Positions 1 through 8,187 of a DNA stretch of 55,478 bases are shown one piece after another (the first letter of the stretch is position 1; each line of letters opens with the position of its first letter). Position numbers and translations under genes: made by a program. The stretch comes from Nitrososphaerota archaeon. GTDB taxonomy: Archaea; Thermoproteota; Nitrososphaeria_A; Caldarchaeales; Calditenuaceae. The DNA lies in assembly GCA_009889515.1 (NCBI GenBank), contig WUQR01000091.1:1-55478 (forward strand), written 5' to 3'. The notes beneath the pieces are model-generated. The model made no database searches and was not told the origin of the DNA. It worked only from the letters and a program-made list of their open reading frames with translations.

Positions 1-1784
1 AAGAATACAGCAGAATTAGGAGACTTGACAAAGACATTAGAAATATATGCGCCGATACCAAAATTAGACACGGCATTTGCTTGGTACAGCCCAGCTCTTA
101 TTGTGTCAAGAGGTACTACAGCAACAAACCAATCGTAACCTGATGGTACTATTAGCTTGTCTGTCGGAGGGCTGACGACGTCTGTGAATTCGTATGTGCC
201 TACGGGGCCGTCGTATGCAACATCACTTCTGTATATCTCAGTATTGCCCTTTGTTATTTGTTTATAATGATAGTCAGCTGTTATACCGTCGTAGTCATCT
301 CTAATAGTCAGCTGTATTGTATACGTCCCAGATATGTTGGGCGCAAAAACATATCTGCCGTACCACCCGGACACTCCGCCTGTTCTCCATGGGAATGAAA
401 CGTAAATTTCGTCTGCACTGTATACGCCAAACGAATACGGGCTAGCGTTGCTCTCAGTTGAAACAGTATAGGCGTTCTGTATAGGCGAACCGCTTAAGCC
501 GTCGTAGTACAGCACTACAACCGACTGTGGGTCTTTAGGCGACTGTACCGAAAGCCATGTGGTATCAGTACCGTAATCGTTCGTATAAGCAGTAAGCAAG
601 TTTTGAGTACCGCTGGCAGTCTGCTCTACTGCTACAGCGTTTACGTTGTGTTTAATTCTCATAGCATAAGTCGCAAACAGCCAGCGGTCGTAAAACACAA
701 CAACAGATGGCTCCGGCTGAACATACCGCCTTGCATACACTTTGTAATAGCTAGTCTGGCTAGTGGACAGATACGACCAGCTACCGCCTGGCGGTTGCAC
801 CCACAGCACAGCCGTCTCTTTGCCATCCCACTCTTGTTGCCAGAAGTCCAACCATATTGGCACATTTCCAGTTAAAGATATACTGCCTGAGTAGTTTTGG
901 CAGTTGCACCAGCCGTGACGCCCGTACCACCTAGCTATGTTTATGTGGCCAAAGTCAGCACCTCCGTACATGTCTGCAGTAGTTGACCACAAGTCGCTTG
1001 CATCATCGCTGTCTACTGCAAACCGCCACGTGCCCGACACGAGGGGGACGAACAACAGCCTGAACCTAGACCAGAACCTGTCCCTAACATGTGTGTCTGG
1101 AGAGGTGTTATCGCATACAGAGCCCCAGTATATCCTGTCGACATACTTATTACATATATCGCCTACAATGTGCTTAGCCCTTACGTGGTATGTTTCAAAC
1201 TCGTTGTCTGCATATCTGCAATATAACACGTTAGTGCAAGTGCCAGATGAGGCGAATATTGCGTTTGGAATAAACACGTCGTCTAGAGTATACTGAGGTG
1301 GGGGGTTAGGGTTGCCAGTCAGTATGTATATCAGTTTTGGATAGAATAAATTGGTCACCTTAACCCATATGTAAGTCCACTGAGTGTTGCAACCGCTTTC
1401 AATCCAGTACGGAAGGTATGAGTTGCTTTCTGGGTCGTAAAACGCCAAATCAGTACACGTTGAGTTCATCATTCCTTTACTTATCAAATAGCTCGTGTCC
1501 AGCACAAACAGCACTTGGTATTCAGAAAGCTGATGGCGGGAGTATATTACTGCAGGTATTGCGTATGAAAAACCGGTATTTGTCGGCGGAGGGTAGTATT
1601 TGAAAAGAAGGAACTTGACTGCTAATATGCGTTTATATCCGCTGTACGTTAGAGTCATTGCGCCCGCGGTAGTATTTACTATCTGTCCGTTTAAACAAAT
1701 ACCGCCGCTTATGCTCCACCCGCTAGCATTTCCGTTTGAATCGCATATATCGAAATTGCCGTTGTAAATTAAGTTTACCGACAC
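1..1784 (-). CDS. DUF2341 and PA14-domain surface protein (3' end cut by window edge)
   Basis: This reading frame is open from a GTG at 1784 to the window edge, about 594 codons, so the C-terminus is missing. Residues 1-50 contain NGNFD and a GWSISGG stretch, as at the start of jelly-roll carbohydrate-binding modules. Residues 84-160 match DUF2341: YQVLFVLDTSYLIS, then LPYWIES, IWVKV and a final GNP. Around residues 232-340 a PA14-like domain follows (RFRLLFVPLVSGTWRFAVDSD), and a second PA14-like stretch lies near the window edge. Both families occur in adhesins and glycan-binding proteins. It starts 27 nt after the helicase stop on the same strand. I infer a virion or cell-surface protein for host binding. 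No signal peptide is visible, which fits a virion protein better than a secreted one. Confidence 0.75.
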   Translation of the reverse strand, partial: MSVNLIYNGNFDICDSNGNASGWSISGGICLNGQIVNTTAGAMTLTYSGYKRILAVKFLLFKYYPPPTNTGFSYAIPAVIYSRHQLSEYQVLFVLDTSYLISKGMMNSTCTDLAFYDPESNSYLPYWIESGCNTQWTYIWVKVTNLFYPKLIYILTGNPNPPPQYTLDDVFIPNAIFASSGTCTNVLYCRYADNEFETYHVRAKHIVGDICNKYVDRIYWGSVCDNTSPDTHVRDRFWSRFRLLFVPLVSGTWRFAVDSDDASDLWSTTADMYGGADFGHINIARWYGRHGWCNCQNYSGSISLTGNVPIWLDFWQQEWDGKETAVLWVQPPGGSWSYLSTSQTSYYKVYARRYVQPEPSVVVFYDRWLFATYAMRIKHNVNAVAVEQTASGTQNLLTAYTNDYGTDTTWLSVQSPKDPQSVVVLYYDGLSGSPIQNAYTVSTESNASPYSFGVYSADEIYVSFPWRTGGVSGWYGRYVFAPNISGTYTIQLTIRDDYDGITADYHYKQITKGNTEIYRSDVAYDGPVGTYEFTDVVSPPTDKLIVPSGYDWFVAVVPLDTIRAGLYQANAVSNFGIGAYISNVFVKSPNSAVF

Positions 1785-1811
1785 GCGAAAAATATAGTTT
1801 TGTAATAAAAA

Positions 1812-3728
1812 CTACTCAGCCTTAACTGAGTTCAGCTCTTGCATCACCGCTGGGGCCTTAACGAACTCGCACTCACTGTCAGTACACTTAACTACAGACG
1901 GGTCTAGCTGTACTGATTTGTTAGTAGGCGGTGGCGCCTTGAACCAAACTGCGCGCAGTTTGTCCATTTGCTCCAGCATTTTAATTGCCACAAGCGTTCT
2001 CACGTCTGGAGACAGAACTACTACCCAGTCTCTACTGTGCCTAACTCCGCGGGCTATCATCTGCAGAGTTGTATCGAGCATCTTCTTAGTGTACCACCTC
2101 TTGAACTCAACGTCTCCAAGCATTTGTTTATACACGAGCACGCGGGGATCGTCTAGCGGCAGGTACGGTGCTTTAGGTATTACAATTGCGCGCAGTTTGT
2201 CGTCGTACAAGTCTATACCTCTTGTGGCAAAACTAGTAATTACTATGTCTCTCAGCCCGTCTCTGAGTTCCAGCACTTTCCTGCCCGTTTTATCTATTAC
2301 ATCTGGCGATATGCCAGCTCTTTCGAGCTCTGCTAATAGCAGTTCGTCGTCCCATATATCCCACGCTACTACGTGAACTAACACTGGCTTCCATGCCATT
2401 GCGACTTTTATAGTCTCTACAAGCGATTTGATAAAGTCCAGTCTGTACTCAGGCGACTTAATTACGTCTTTTGTGGCTCTGTCAAACCCGCTGACAAAAC
2501 CTACGTACACTACGCCTGGAAGAGTTCTGTAAGCTATAAGCTTCGCTCTGTTGTAAAAACCGTATAAAGTCATCTCCTCGTCCGTGGGCAGTGTTGCCGA
2601 CATAACTACTAATTTTCTGTTGCCGAACAGCTGTTTGAAATAACGCTTCATATCGCCGGGCACTAGTGTAATTACTGCATCTCTTCTGTACCCCTTTACG
2701 CTTTTCACCATCTTAGGCATCATACTAGAAGACGACATCTCAGTCAGCAGTTTTATCCTCTCTTTTATGTAGAGCAAGTCTTCATACTTCCCTTGAGTGC
2801 ATGATAGAGTACACTCATCAGTACTGTTCTTACAGCTTTCAATACATTGTTTTATGTCGTTTATAATCACGTTATATAGGCTCTGCCAAAACCCTAAATG
2901 GGCATTAACTACTTCTATAACGTCTGCTCCATTAACAAAAGTATTGTACACCATATCTGCTAGTCTAGGTACTCTGTGCTTAGACGAAAAAGACTTGATT
3001 TCACTGAATGTAGCAGTATAAATAGGCTCAAGCGCTTGAAGCGCTACATCAGCTTCGTCAATTACTGCAATTGAAAAATCTGGCATAACGCCTGCAAGTA
3101 TGTGTTGCTTATACTTCTGCGGATTAGTGATTATTATGTGGCTGTCTAAATAAGCTCTGTGGGCGTCAAAGTATTCGCAACCAGTAGTACTGCCGCGTAT
3201 TTTGTAGCAAGTGCCAGATACGCAGTTGTACGCCTCAGCCACTCCCAAGTTCTTGTACAGCAGTTCATACTCCTCTTGAGTTACCACTGGAGAGTACATA
3301 TTGCAGACCGCGATGCCCTTCCTCCTAGGCCCTATGCAAGGAGCCTTGTCTGCAGTGTCTTTAATTAGCGGACACATATAATGCGCCCTCCCGAACACAG
3401 TGCCTATTCTTACCGGCTTGTTGTAGTGGTAGACTTTGAATCGTCGCGTAAAGTCGTAGTGTATCTGCGTCGATATTGCGTTGATTGGCTCTATGAGTAT
3501 TCCCCTATGCCTCCCGTCTAGTATGGATCCGGAACTGCCTATATCGCTGTAGTAGGTAATTATCTTAATTGCCATATGGCTCTTGCCGGTTCCCGGCGCC
3601 GATTCGAGCTCAACTACGTCGTGGCTTTCTAGAGACGCTAAAACTTGTCTCACTACATCGTCTTGAGATATGCCGTTTGGAAAAACTATTGGCTCTACTG
3701 GAGTGTCATCTAAGTATCTAATCGACAT
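1812..3728 (-). CDS. XPD/Rad3-like SF2 DNA helicase with cysteine-rich domain
   Basis: A 638-aa SF2 helicase. Walker A is APGTGKS (residues 44-50), the DEAD box is at 224-227 (VIDEAD), a SAT motif (SATLPTDEE) lies in the middle, and the C-terminal motif has RGVRHSRDWVVVLSPDVR. Six cysteines at 119, 131, 142, 169, 174 and 184 lie between Walker A and the DEAD box. That is where XPD, FancJ and DinG helicases hold the 4Fe-4S cluster, so it is probably an iron-sulfur 5'-3' DNA helicase, although the cysteine spacing is not canonical. The downstream ParB-like ORF boundary is adjacent (3728/3729), so the two genes are co-transcribed. A role in unwinding at viral forks or in repair is inferred. Confidence 0.85.
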   Translation of the reverse strand: MSIRYLDDTPVEPIVFPNGISQDDVVRQVLASLESHDVVELESAPGTGKSHMAIKIITYYSDIGSSGSILDGRHRGILIEPINAISTQIHYDFTRRFKVYHYNKPVRIGTVFGRAHYMCPLIKDTADKAPCIGPRRKGIAVCNMYSPVVTQEEYELLYKNLGVAEAYNCVSGTCYKIRGSTTGCEYFDAHRAYLDSHIIITNPQKYKQHILAGVMPDFSIAVIDEADVALQALEPIYTATFSEIKSFSSKHRVPRLADMVYNTFVNGADVIEVVNAHLGFWQSLYNVIINDIKQCIESCKNSTDECTLSCTQGKYEDLLYIKERIKLLTEMSSSSMMPKMVKSVKGYRRDAVITLVPGDMKRYFKQLFGNRKLVVMSATLPTDEEMTLYGFYNRAKLIAYRTLPGVVYVGFVSGFDRATKDVIKSPEYRLDFIKSLVETIKVAMAWKPVLVHVVAWDIWDDELLLAELERAGISPDVIDKTGRKVLELRDGLRDIVITSFATRGIDLYDDKLRAIVIPKAPYLPLDDPRVLVYKQMLGDVEFKRWYTKKMLDTTLQMIARGVRHSRDWVVVLSPDVRTLVAIKMLEQMDKLRAVWFKAPPPTNKSVQLDPSVVKCTDSECEFVKAPAVMQELNSVKAE

Positions 3729-4940
3729 CTAGAGTTCAGATGCAAATTTTCTAAAAACTTCAACTGCTTCGTCTATTTTCCCTGAAGCAACCATTAAGTT
3801 CATCTGTTTTGCTGTAGTGAGCAGTTCGCTTACCTTTCCCCTATTAAGCGTGACTATCAGCAAGTCTTGCAGAAACCTCATTACTATGAAGCTCAAGTCT
3901 GTATACAATATCCTCTGCTCTTCTGCTATTGCGTGTATAATCTGAGGGAGCATGACTGGCATGCGCATGTTAACCATGCCGCTTACCGGCCACTTTTTAG
4001 CGGCCTCTGAGTACACGCACGGTATGCCGCACTTCTCATACGCCTCAATAAGTTCGTCCAACAGCTGAGTGGTCAGCACTCCAGCATTGCACATCTCTCT
4101 TAGTGTGTGTGCAAACTGAGTAGCCGCAAGAACTGCGAATTTTTCTTGACTTACTGCGTTATTGCCGCAGAATATTACGTTTGCAGTAGGTATCTGCTCT
4201 TGTTTGAGGAGCGACTGCGTCTGAGGTTGCGGTTTTGGCTGTTCCCCCTCTTTCTTTTCCTGCTTCTTTACCGCAACGCCCTCACCTATAGAAGTTATAA
4301 TCTGAGACAGCTTTTTTTCTGACTCAATTAACTGTGCATGAGTCTGCTGTAGCGTTTGAGGCTTCTTTGCCATATACTCAGCTAGTTTTTGCGAAACTAG
4401 CGTAGAAGTATCCAGCACTTTCTTAATCCAGTTGCGACCTGTTACGTCAGTTACGCCGAATATTTGCGCAACCATTCTCGCGAACTCATTGGGAATGCTC
4501 CCCCTGGCCAGCGGCTCTGCAAACTCGTGACCCGTCTCGATAATTTTCAGAATTAAGTCTTCAATAAAGTTGTACCAGTACGTAGGCTTAAACATCTCGT
4601 CGTGGCGACCTGTAGCCAGCCTGTTAATTGTAAACGCCAAAATCCTGGCCATTATTGCGTCGTTGGGAGACGACAAATCCATTTTAAGCAGTCTTACGGG
4701 CACCGGCACTGATATGCCTCTTTTCCTGCACTCTTCAACTGCCATAATTCGTTTATGGCCGTCTACGACTACGAACTTGCCCTCATGAGGAATGGCAATA
4801 ACTGGCACTATGACCCCCTTAGTACATATATTGGCCACGAAATCCTCGTCTAGCGACTCGTACTCGCCGACATATGGAGACGGAATTGTTTCTATATCGA
4901 AGACGTCTACTTCACTGACTACAGTCTCTTGCTTCGGCAT
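3729..4940 (-). CDS. ParB N-terminal (ParB/Srx) domain protein
   Basis: A 403-aa protein. Residues 22-85 fit the ParB/Srx nuclease-like domain: a stretch ending in VVVDGHKRIMAVEECRKRG, with GHKR at 61-64 in place of the usual G-E-R-R. The middle has a Q/K/P-rich linker (about residues 220-255) and the rest is helical. No clear DNA-binding HTH can be picked out by eye. ParB family proteins bind centromere-like repeats and hydrolyse CTP, and viral relatives can be nucleases. The iteron array at 16971-17346 is a possible target, but nothing in the sequence proves this. It is the first gene after a strong TATA box at 4957-4967 and is followed by the helicase. Confidence 0.8.
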   Translation of the reverse strand: MPKQETVVSEVDVFDIETIPSPYVGEYESLDEDFVANICTKGVIVPVIAIPHEGKFVVVDGHKRIMAVEECRKRGISVPVPVRLLKMDLSSPNDAIMARILAFTINRLATGRHDEMFKPTYWYNFIEDLILKIIETGHEFAEPLARGSIPNEFARMVAQIFGVTDVTGRNWIKKVLDTSTLVSQKLAEYMAKKPQTLQQTHAQLIESEKKLSQIITSIGEGVAVKKQEKKEGEQPKPQPQTQSLLKQEQIPTANVIFCGNNAVSQEKFAVLAATQFAHTLREMCNAGVLTTQLLDELIEAYEKCGIPCVYSEAAKKWPVSGMVNMRMPVMLPQIIHAIAEEQRILYTDLSFIVMRFLQDLLIVTLNRGKVSELLTTAKQMNLMVASGKIDEAVEVFRKFASEL

Positions 4941-4956
4941 GAAAGTGTAAAAATAA

Positions 4957-4967
4957 TGGTTTTTAAA
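4957..4967 (-). promoter_or_regulatory. TATA box TTTAAAAACCA for the ParB-like/helicase operon
   Basis: TTTAAAAACCA on the minus strand ends 17 nt before the ATG at 4940. The spacing fits a leaderless archaeal transcript. The same 11-mer occurs at matching spacing at 6805-6815, 9933-9943 and 14494-14504, and twice in the origin region. Confidence 0.7.
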
Positions 4968-4969
4968 TG

Positions 4970-5293
4970 TTACTGCGAAGAGTTCTCGCTGTAGTCCTTA
5001 GGATCTACTACGCTAACTAAAACTCCTTCACTCCTCTCATTACTACTAGTCTTACTTCGTATAGAGCCCACCGCGTTTTCAATAACTCTAGAAATTAAAC
5101 TATCGAATAATGAAGACAAAACATCAGTTCTGCCCTTTTCAAATCTGGATTTACCCCGCAGTAAATCCGCTATAAGTATAGCGAGTCCTACAGAACGGCC
5201 GTACTGCTCAATATATTTGTTTACGACGTCCATTTCAGCGGGCGTCAGCGCCTCGCTGAGGAGTTCGAGCACAAATTCACACGAGTCGCTCAT
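4970..5293 (-). CDS. Small acidic hypothetical protein
   Basis: A 107-aa protein, not recognised. The first 60 residues are predicted helical (ELLSEALTPAEMDVVNKYIEQYG, then a GLAILIADLLRGKSR helix) and the tail is polar and Ser-rich. The TLTPAE-like helix pair looks like a small helical bundle. It overlaps the upstream 74-aa gene by 4 nt (ATGA-type), indicating translational coupling. Its stop lies just past the promoter of the ParB-like gene. Confidence 0.7.
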   Translation of the reverse strand: MSDSCEFVLELLSEALTPAEMDVVNKYIEQYGRSVGLAILIADLLRGKSRFEKGRTDVLSSLFDSLISRVIENAVGSIRSKTSSNERSEGVLVSVVDPKDYSENSSQ

Positions 5294-5514
5294 ATTGATA
5301 CAGCAATGACAATTCTGTTAACTATATCCTTAAGCTCGCTCTCATCGTTGATGTTAATAGGAACGAATACAATTACGCCTTTACGCTCTTTTTTGCCGAC
5401 TTTTACCACAATACCTGGTATATCGTGTTCAATCATAAGAGACTGCAGTTTTTTAGCTAAGAAGTCAACAGCTTTTTCTACATCGCCTTTAACTTCAATT
5501 GATAGCTTGGGCAC
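5290..5514 (-). CDS. Small alpha/beta hypothetical protein
   Basis: A 74-aa protein with a beta-alpha-beta-beta-alpha pattern: KLSIEVKG, helix DVEKAVDFLAKKLQSL, then GIVVKVGKKERKGVIVFVPI and a final helix. This compact plan resembles small ferredoxin-like or Alba/KH-like folds, but no family-defining motif is seen. It is coupled to the downstream 107-aa gene by a 4-nt overlap. Confidence 0.7.
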   Translation of the reverse strand: MPKLSIEVKGDVEKAVDFLAKKLQSLMIEHDIPGIVVKVGKKERKGVIVFVPININDESELKDIVNRIVIAVSI

Positions 5515-5534
5515 AAAAAACAGTTTTTTAGGGA

Positions 5535-5762
5535 TTAATATCTATACCTGCGCCAGGGAGGTCTAGCGTAATATCCGTTGTAGTAGCGCGACTGATATTC
5601 TAGCGGAGTGTAATATCCGCTCGGAATTGCGGCTTGCACATCAGTACACCTCCTAATCACCGCCTCACACGACGTTACCAAGTCTATTGGCACAGTTGTG
5701 CCGACTAAATTATACCGTCCGCGCCTTGCTCGATTGAAAATGCGCCTGAGTAAAAACGACAT
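5535..5762 (-). CDS. Small basic Arg/Tyr-rich protein
   Basis: A 75-aa protein with a basic N-terminus (LLRRIFNRARRGR) and a Tyr/Arg-rich C-terminus ending PPWRRYRY. Two cysteines lie in the middle. Small, strongly basic, aromatic-tailed proteins are common as DNA-binding or virion proteins in archaeal viruses, but the function here is inference. It lies 4 nt after the preceding small membrane protein gene. Confidence 0.65.
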   Translation of the reverse strand: MSFLLRRIFNRARRGRYNLVGTTVPIDLVTSCEAVIRRCTDVQAAIPSGYYTPLEYQSRYYNGYYARPPWRRYRY

Positions 5763-5766
5763 AACG

Positions 5767-5949
5767 CTAAAACGGCAGGAAGCTTCTAATTAGGTCGAAT
5801 ATCGTATCTCTGAACAAGAGTATAATGCCTATGACTATACCCATTGGTATTAGCACTGGAAAGTACTGAGCAAGAGCATTTATAGCATTAGATATAAGTG
5901 AGAATAAGCTTTGGGCAATCCCAGTTACCCAGCTCAAGTCAAATGACAT
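5767..5949 (-). CDS. Small single-TM membrane protein
   Basis: A 60-aa protein from the ATG at 5949. A TTG five codons upstream is less likely because it lies too close to the AT-rich promoter stretch. An amphipathic N-terminal helix (WVTGIAQSLFSLISNAI) is followed by one strong transmembrane segment (YFPVLIPMGIVIGIILLF) and a charged amphipathic end. It could be a minor virion membrane protein or a small lysis-type protein. No family recognised. Confidence 0.65.
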   Translation of the reverse strand: MSFDLSWVTGIAQSLFSLISNAINALAQYFPVLIPMGIVIGIILLFRDTIFDLIRSFLPF

Positions 5950-6006
5950 GGTAGTTCGCAACAACTTAAATTAAAAGCGTTGATGGCGGTGTTGGGTGTT
6001 ATTTAA

Positions 6007-6789
6007 CTACAACTTTTTCGGAGGAATTTTTACTTTAGCTCTGTAGTACTGCAGTGGAGATCTTACTCCACATGATTCTACGCACAATCCGTGTTCTCTC
6101 ATAGTCTTGCAGTTAGGTGTTGAATACCTTGTTCCGCCTCCAACAAGCCCGAGGATGTGTTTGACTTGATATTCAGTTTTCTTCGGGTCGTAGTCATCTG
6201 CGTTTTCAAAATACTTTGCTATTATCTTAACTTTCATGTCGACTCCTGCATTGATTACTTTCTCTAAAAACGCCACCAGCGCAAACCTTGCAAAATGCTC
6301 CACCTCCTCACCGCTTGCAAGCCTCTCTATTATCCGTTTAATACACGGCGGATATGCAGAAGGTATGTCTACCGCAATCTTTCTTGGCTCTTGTACCTGC
6401 GCCCTTTCACCGCTTTTCTTATTAGAAATAATGCGCGACAGCCATCTGTGCACTAGCTCTCCATATGAGTCTAAATCCATAAGCGCATAGCCGTTTACAA
6501 TCGGCACGTTTAATATGCCGTATTCAACGGCATAGAAAGCGTTTACTGCTATTGGATATGCCGTCGCAACTTCACAGTCGTCAATTACATCTATAGTCGG
6601 CACGAAGTCTATAGGAGCCATTTTTACTAGAGAGGCGAGAAATATATAATAGTCGCCGTGCTTCCTTGCGTACTCAACAGCCTTATGTATGCAAAACAGC
6701 TCAGGACAGTTGCCGCGTACGACTTCGTTGTATAGCTTTACGCCGCACTCGTCAGAATCGTCTAAAGCAAGTAGACATGGAAGCGACAC
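6007..6789 (-). CDS. priL: Archaeal DNA primase large subunit (PriL), compact form
   Basis: A 260-aa protein from a GTG start. The C-terminal half carries the PriL iron-sulfur domain: PPCI at 147-150, the HFARFALVAFLEKV helix at 165-178, YQVKHILG at 207-214, then STPNCKTMREHGLCVESC. Cysteines 149, 227, 236 and 240 are the four 4Fe-4S ligands expected. The N-terminal half (1-140) is shorter than in cellular PriL. PriL positions the PriS catalytic subunit and helps initiate primers. The partner PriS lies at 12604-13482, so the virus appears to carry its own heterodimeric primase. It has its own TATA box at 6805-6815. Confidence 0.9.
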   Translation of the reverse strand: MSLPCLLALDDSDECGVKLYNEVVRGNCPELFCIHKAVEYARKHGDYYIFLASLVKMAPIDFVPTIDVIDDCEVATAYPIAVNAFYAVEYGILNVPIVNGYALMDLDSYGELVHRWLSRIISNKKSGERAQVQEPRKIAVDIPSAYPPCIKRIIERLASGEEVEHFARFALVAFLEKVINAGVDMKVKIIAKYFENADDYDPKKTEYQVKHILGLVGGGTRYSTPNCKTMREHGLCVESCGVRSPLQYYRAKVKIPPKKL

Positions 6790-6804
6790 TGAAAAAATAA
6801 ACTT

Positions 6805-6815
6805 TGGTTTTTAAA
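6805..6815 (-). promoter_or_regulatory. TATA box TTTAAAAACCA for priL
   Basis: The minus-strand copy of TTTAAAAACCA ends 16 nt before the GTG at 6789. It matches the box of the ParB-like operon base for base, and the flanking bases are also AT-rich. Confidence 0.7.
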
Positions 6816-6818
6816 TTT

Positions 6819-7715
6819 TCAACTGCGAGGTGCTCTGACGACTCCTCCTGAGTACCCCGGCTGTACTGCCCAAGTTACATATTCAGATTCGTCGCCGTAC
6901 CTCACTATAAGTGGCGTGTCTACAGCCGACAAGAAATACACCGGTGTAAACAAGAACGCGCTGTTATACGCATATACACTAATAAATCCCTCATACACGA
7001 CTTTATAGCGTCTCTTAACAACTGGACAGTATTTAGTAATGCAGTGAGTAACGTAGGCGTATACTTCCTTATCCATATAGTTCTTTATGCTGTCTATGTT
7101 TATTCCGCTGGGAAGGTTGTCGACGTTAGTAATATCATATGCTACTGCATAATCGCCTCTGGGAATTCCTGCGAATATTACGCCAACGACTGGATTGCCG
7201 TTGTTATCGCTAGGCTTGTAGTCAACATATGCAAAATCGTATTTGTTAACGTATGAGGCATAACCGCAGAAGTTGAAGCCCAGCTTGCACATAATATTGG
7301 CTAAAATTGAAAAAATAGACGAAGTCCTGAACGGTCTGCAGTCTAGTATAGTAGTAGTTCCTACCTCTTTCCTCTCCTCGTCGTAAAGATACCCAACTTC
7401 TCCAGCCCTGCTTTTATTAACTTGAGGGCTTGCACAGTGGTGACACGTTATTCCTTCTTGCGGCGGCGAGCAGACGCACTTCCCTCCGCACCAGCTATGA
7501 AAAAACGTTCCGCTCATTAAACTGAATTCGCCGTGTTTCACATCTACTTTAACTCCATATTCGCTTGCAAGTTGAGTAACTCCGTTTTCATACAGCTTAT
7601 CTGATACAAATACGACTATGTTGTCTTGCGAGTCAATTCCTGCGGCTGTAATCCCTAATTTTTCCGATTTTTTCATTATCGCTTTGAGGAACTTAATCAT
7701 TTTGCTACCAGCCAT
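6819..7715 (-). CDS. Hypothetical protein with N-terminal zinc-finger-like cysteine cluster
   Basis: A 298-aa protein, not recognised. After a lysine-rich helical start and an alpha/beta stretch (IVVFVSDKLYENGVTQLASEYG) comes a dense cluster WCGGKCVCSPPQEGITCHHC around residues 75-95, which could bind one or two zinc ions. The C-terminal two thirds are beta-rich with several Cys pairs and many Tyr and Val residues. Its stop is just downstream of the priL promoter, so its mRNA may run into priL. Confidence 0.65.
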   Translation of the reverse strand: MAGSKMIKFLKAIMKKSEKLGITAAGIDSQDNIVVFVSDKLYENGVTQLASEYGVKVDVKHGEFSLMSGTFFHSWCGGKCVCSPPQEGITCHHCASPQVNKSRAGEVGYLYDEERKEVGTTTILDCRPFRTSSIFSILANIMCKLGFNFCGYASYVNKYDFAYVDYKPSDNNGNPVVGVIFAGIPRGDYAVAYDITNVDNLPSGINIDSIKNYMDKEVYAYVTHCITKYCPVVKRRYKVVYEGFISVYAYNSAFLFTPVYFLSAVDTPLIVRYGDESEYVTWAVQPGYSGGVVRAPRS

Positions 7716-7773
7716 ACGAGTTAATATTTACATTTCATTCCTATAAATCTTTTTGAACCACAAAAAACCCTTA

Positions 7774-8187
7774 TTATTGAGTTTGGACGCTTTCATAAGT
7801 GTGAAGCATTAAAGAAAACCTCTGCATGTGTTTGTTGAATGATTCAAGTTGGCTGTTTAGAATAGACATCAAAAAGTTGTATGCATCTTGAAGCGCGGCA
7901 ATTAGAACGTTTGTTGATACATATACGCCTTCTGCAATTCCAATTGCGAAATTGGCCATTGAGACTATTTTGATTGCATCTATTACCGGCATAAGCGTCA
8001 TATTTACAAGCATCTTAGACACATCGCCGATGGCATTTAGCATATACTCAGTTATTTCAACGGCGTCTCTGCTCATTGTGCTAATTATATCTGTTAACGG
8101 CACACTCCTGTCGACTGCACTGAATAAGTTGTCTACAAACTTGCTTATGTACTCCTCTAACTTTAAATCGTTAGATGAGTTTTGCAT
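7774..8187 (-). CDS. Helical hypothetical protein
   Basis: A 137-aa, almost entirely helical protein. It has amphipathic heptad-like segments (EEYISKFVDNLFSAV, DAVEITEYMLNAIGDVSKML) and a hydrophobic central stretch (MTLMPVIDAIKIVSMANFAIGIAEGVYV) that could be buried or membrane-associated. It overlaps the upstream MCM-like gene by 25 nt. Function unknown. Confidence 0.65.
   Translation of the reverse strand: MQNSSNDLKLEEYISKFVDNLFSAVDRSVPLTDIISTMSRDAVEITEYMLNAIGDVSKMLVNMTLMPVIDAIKIVSMANFAIGIAEGVYVSTNVLIAALQDAYNFLMSILNSQLESFNKHMQRFSLMLHTYESVQTQ

Noticed and set aside
603-1603. Plus-strand ORFs of 60-119 aa near the left end
   Set aside because: They are antisense shadows of the long DUF2341/PA14 frame, which has coherent domains across the whole stretch.
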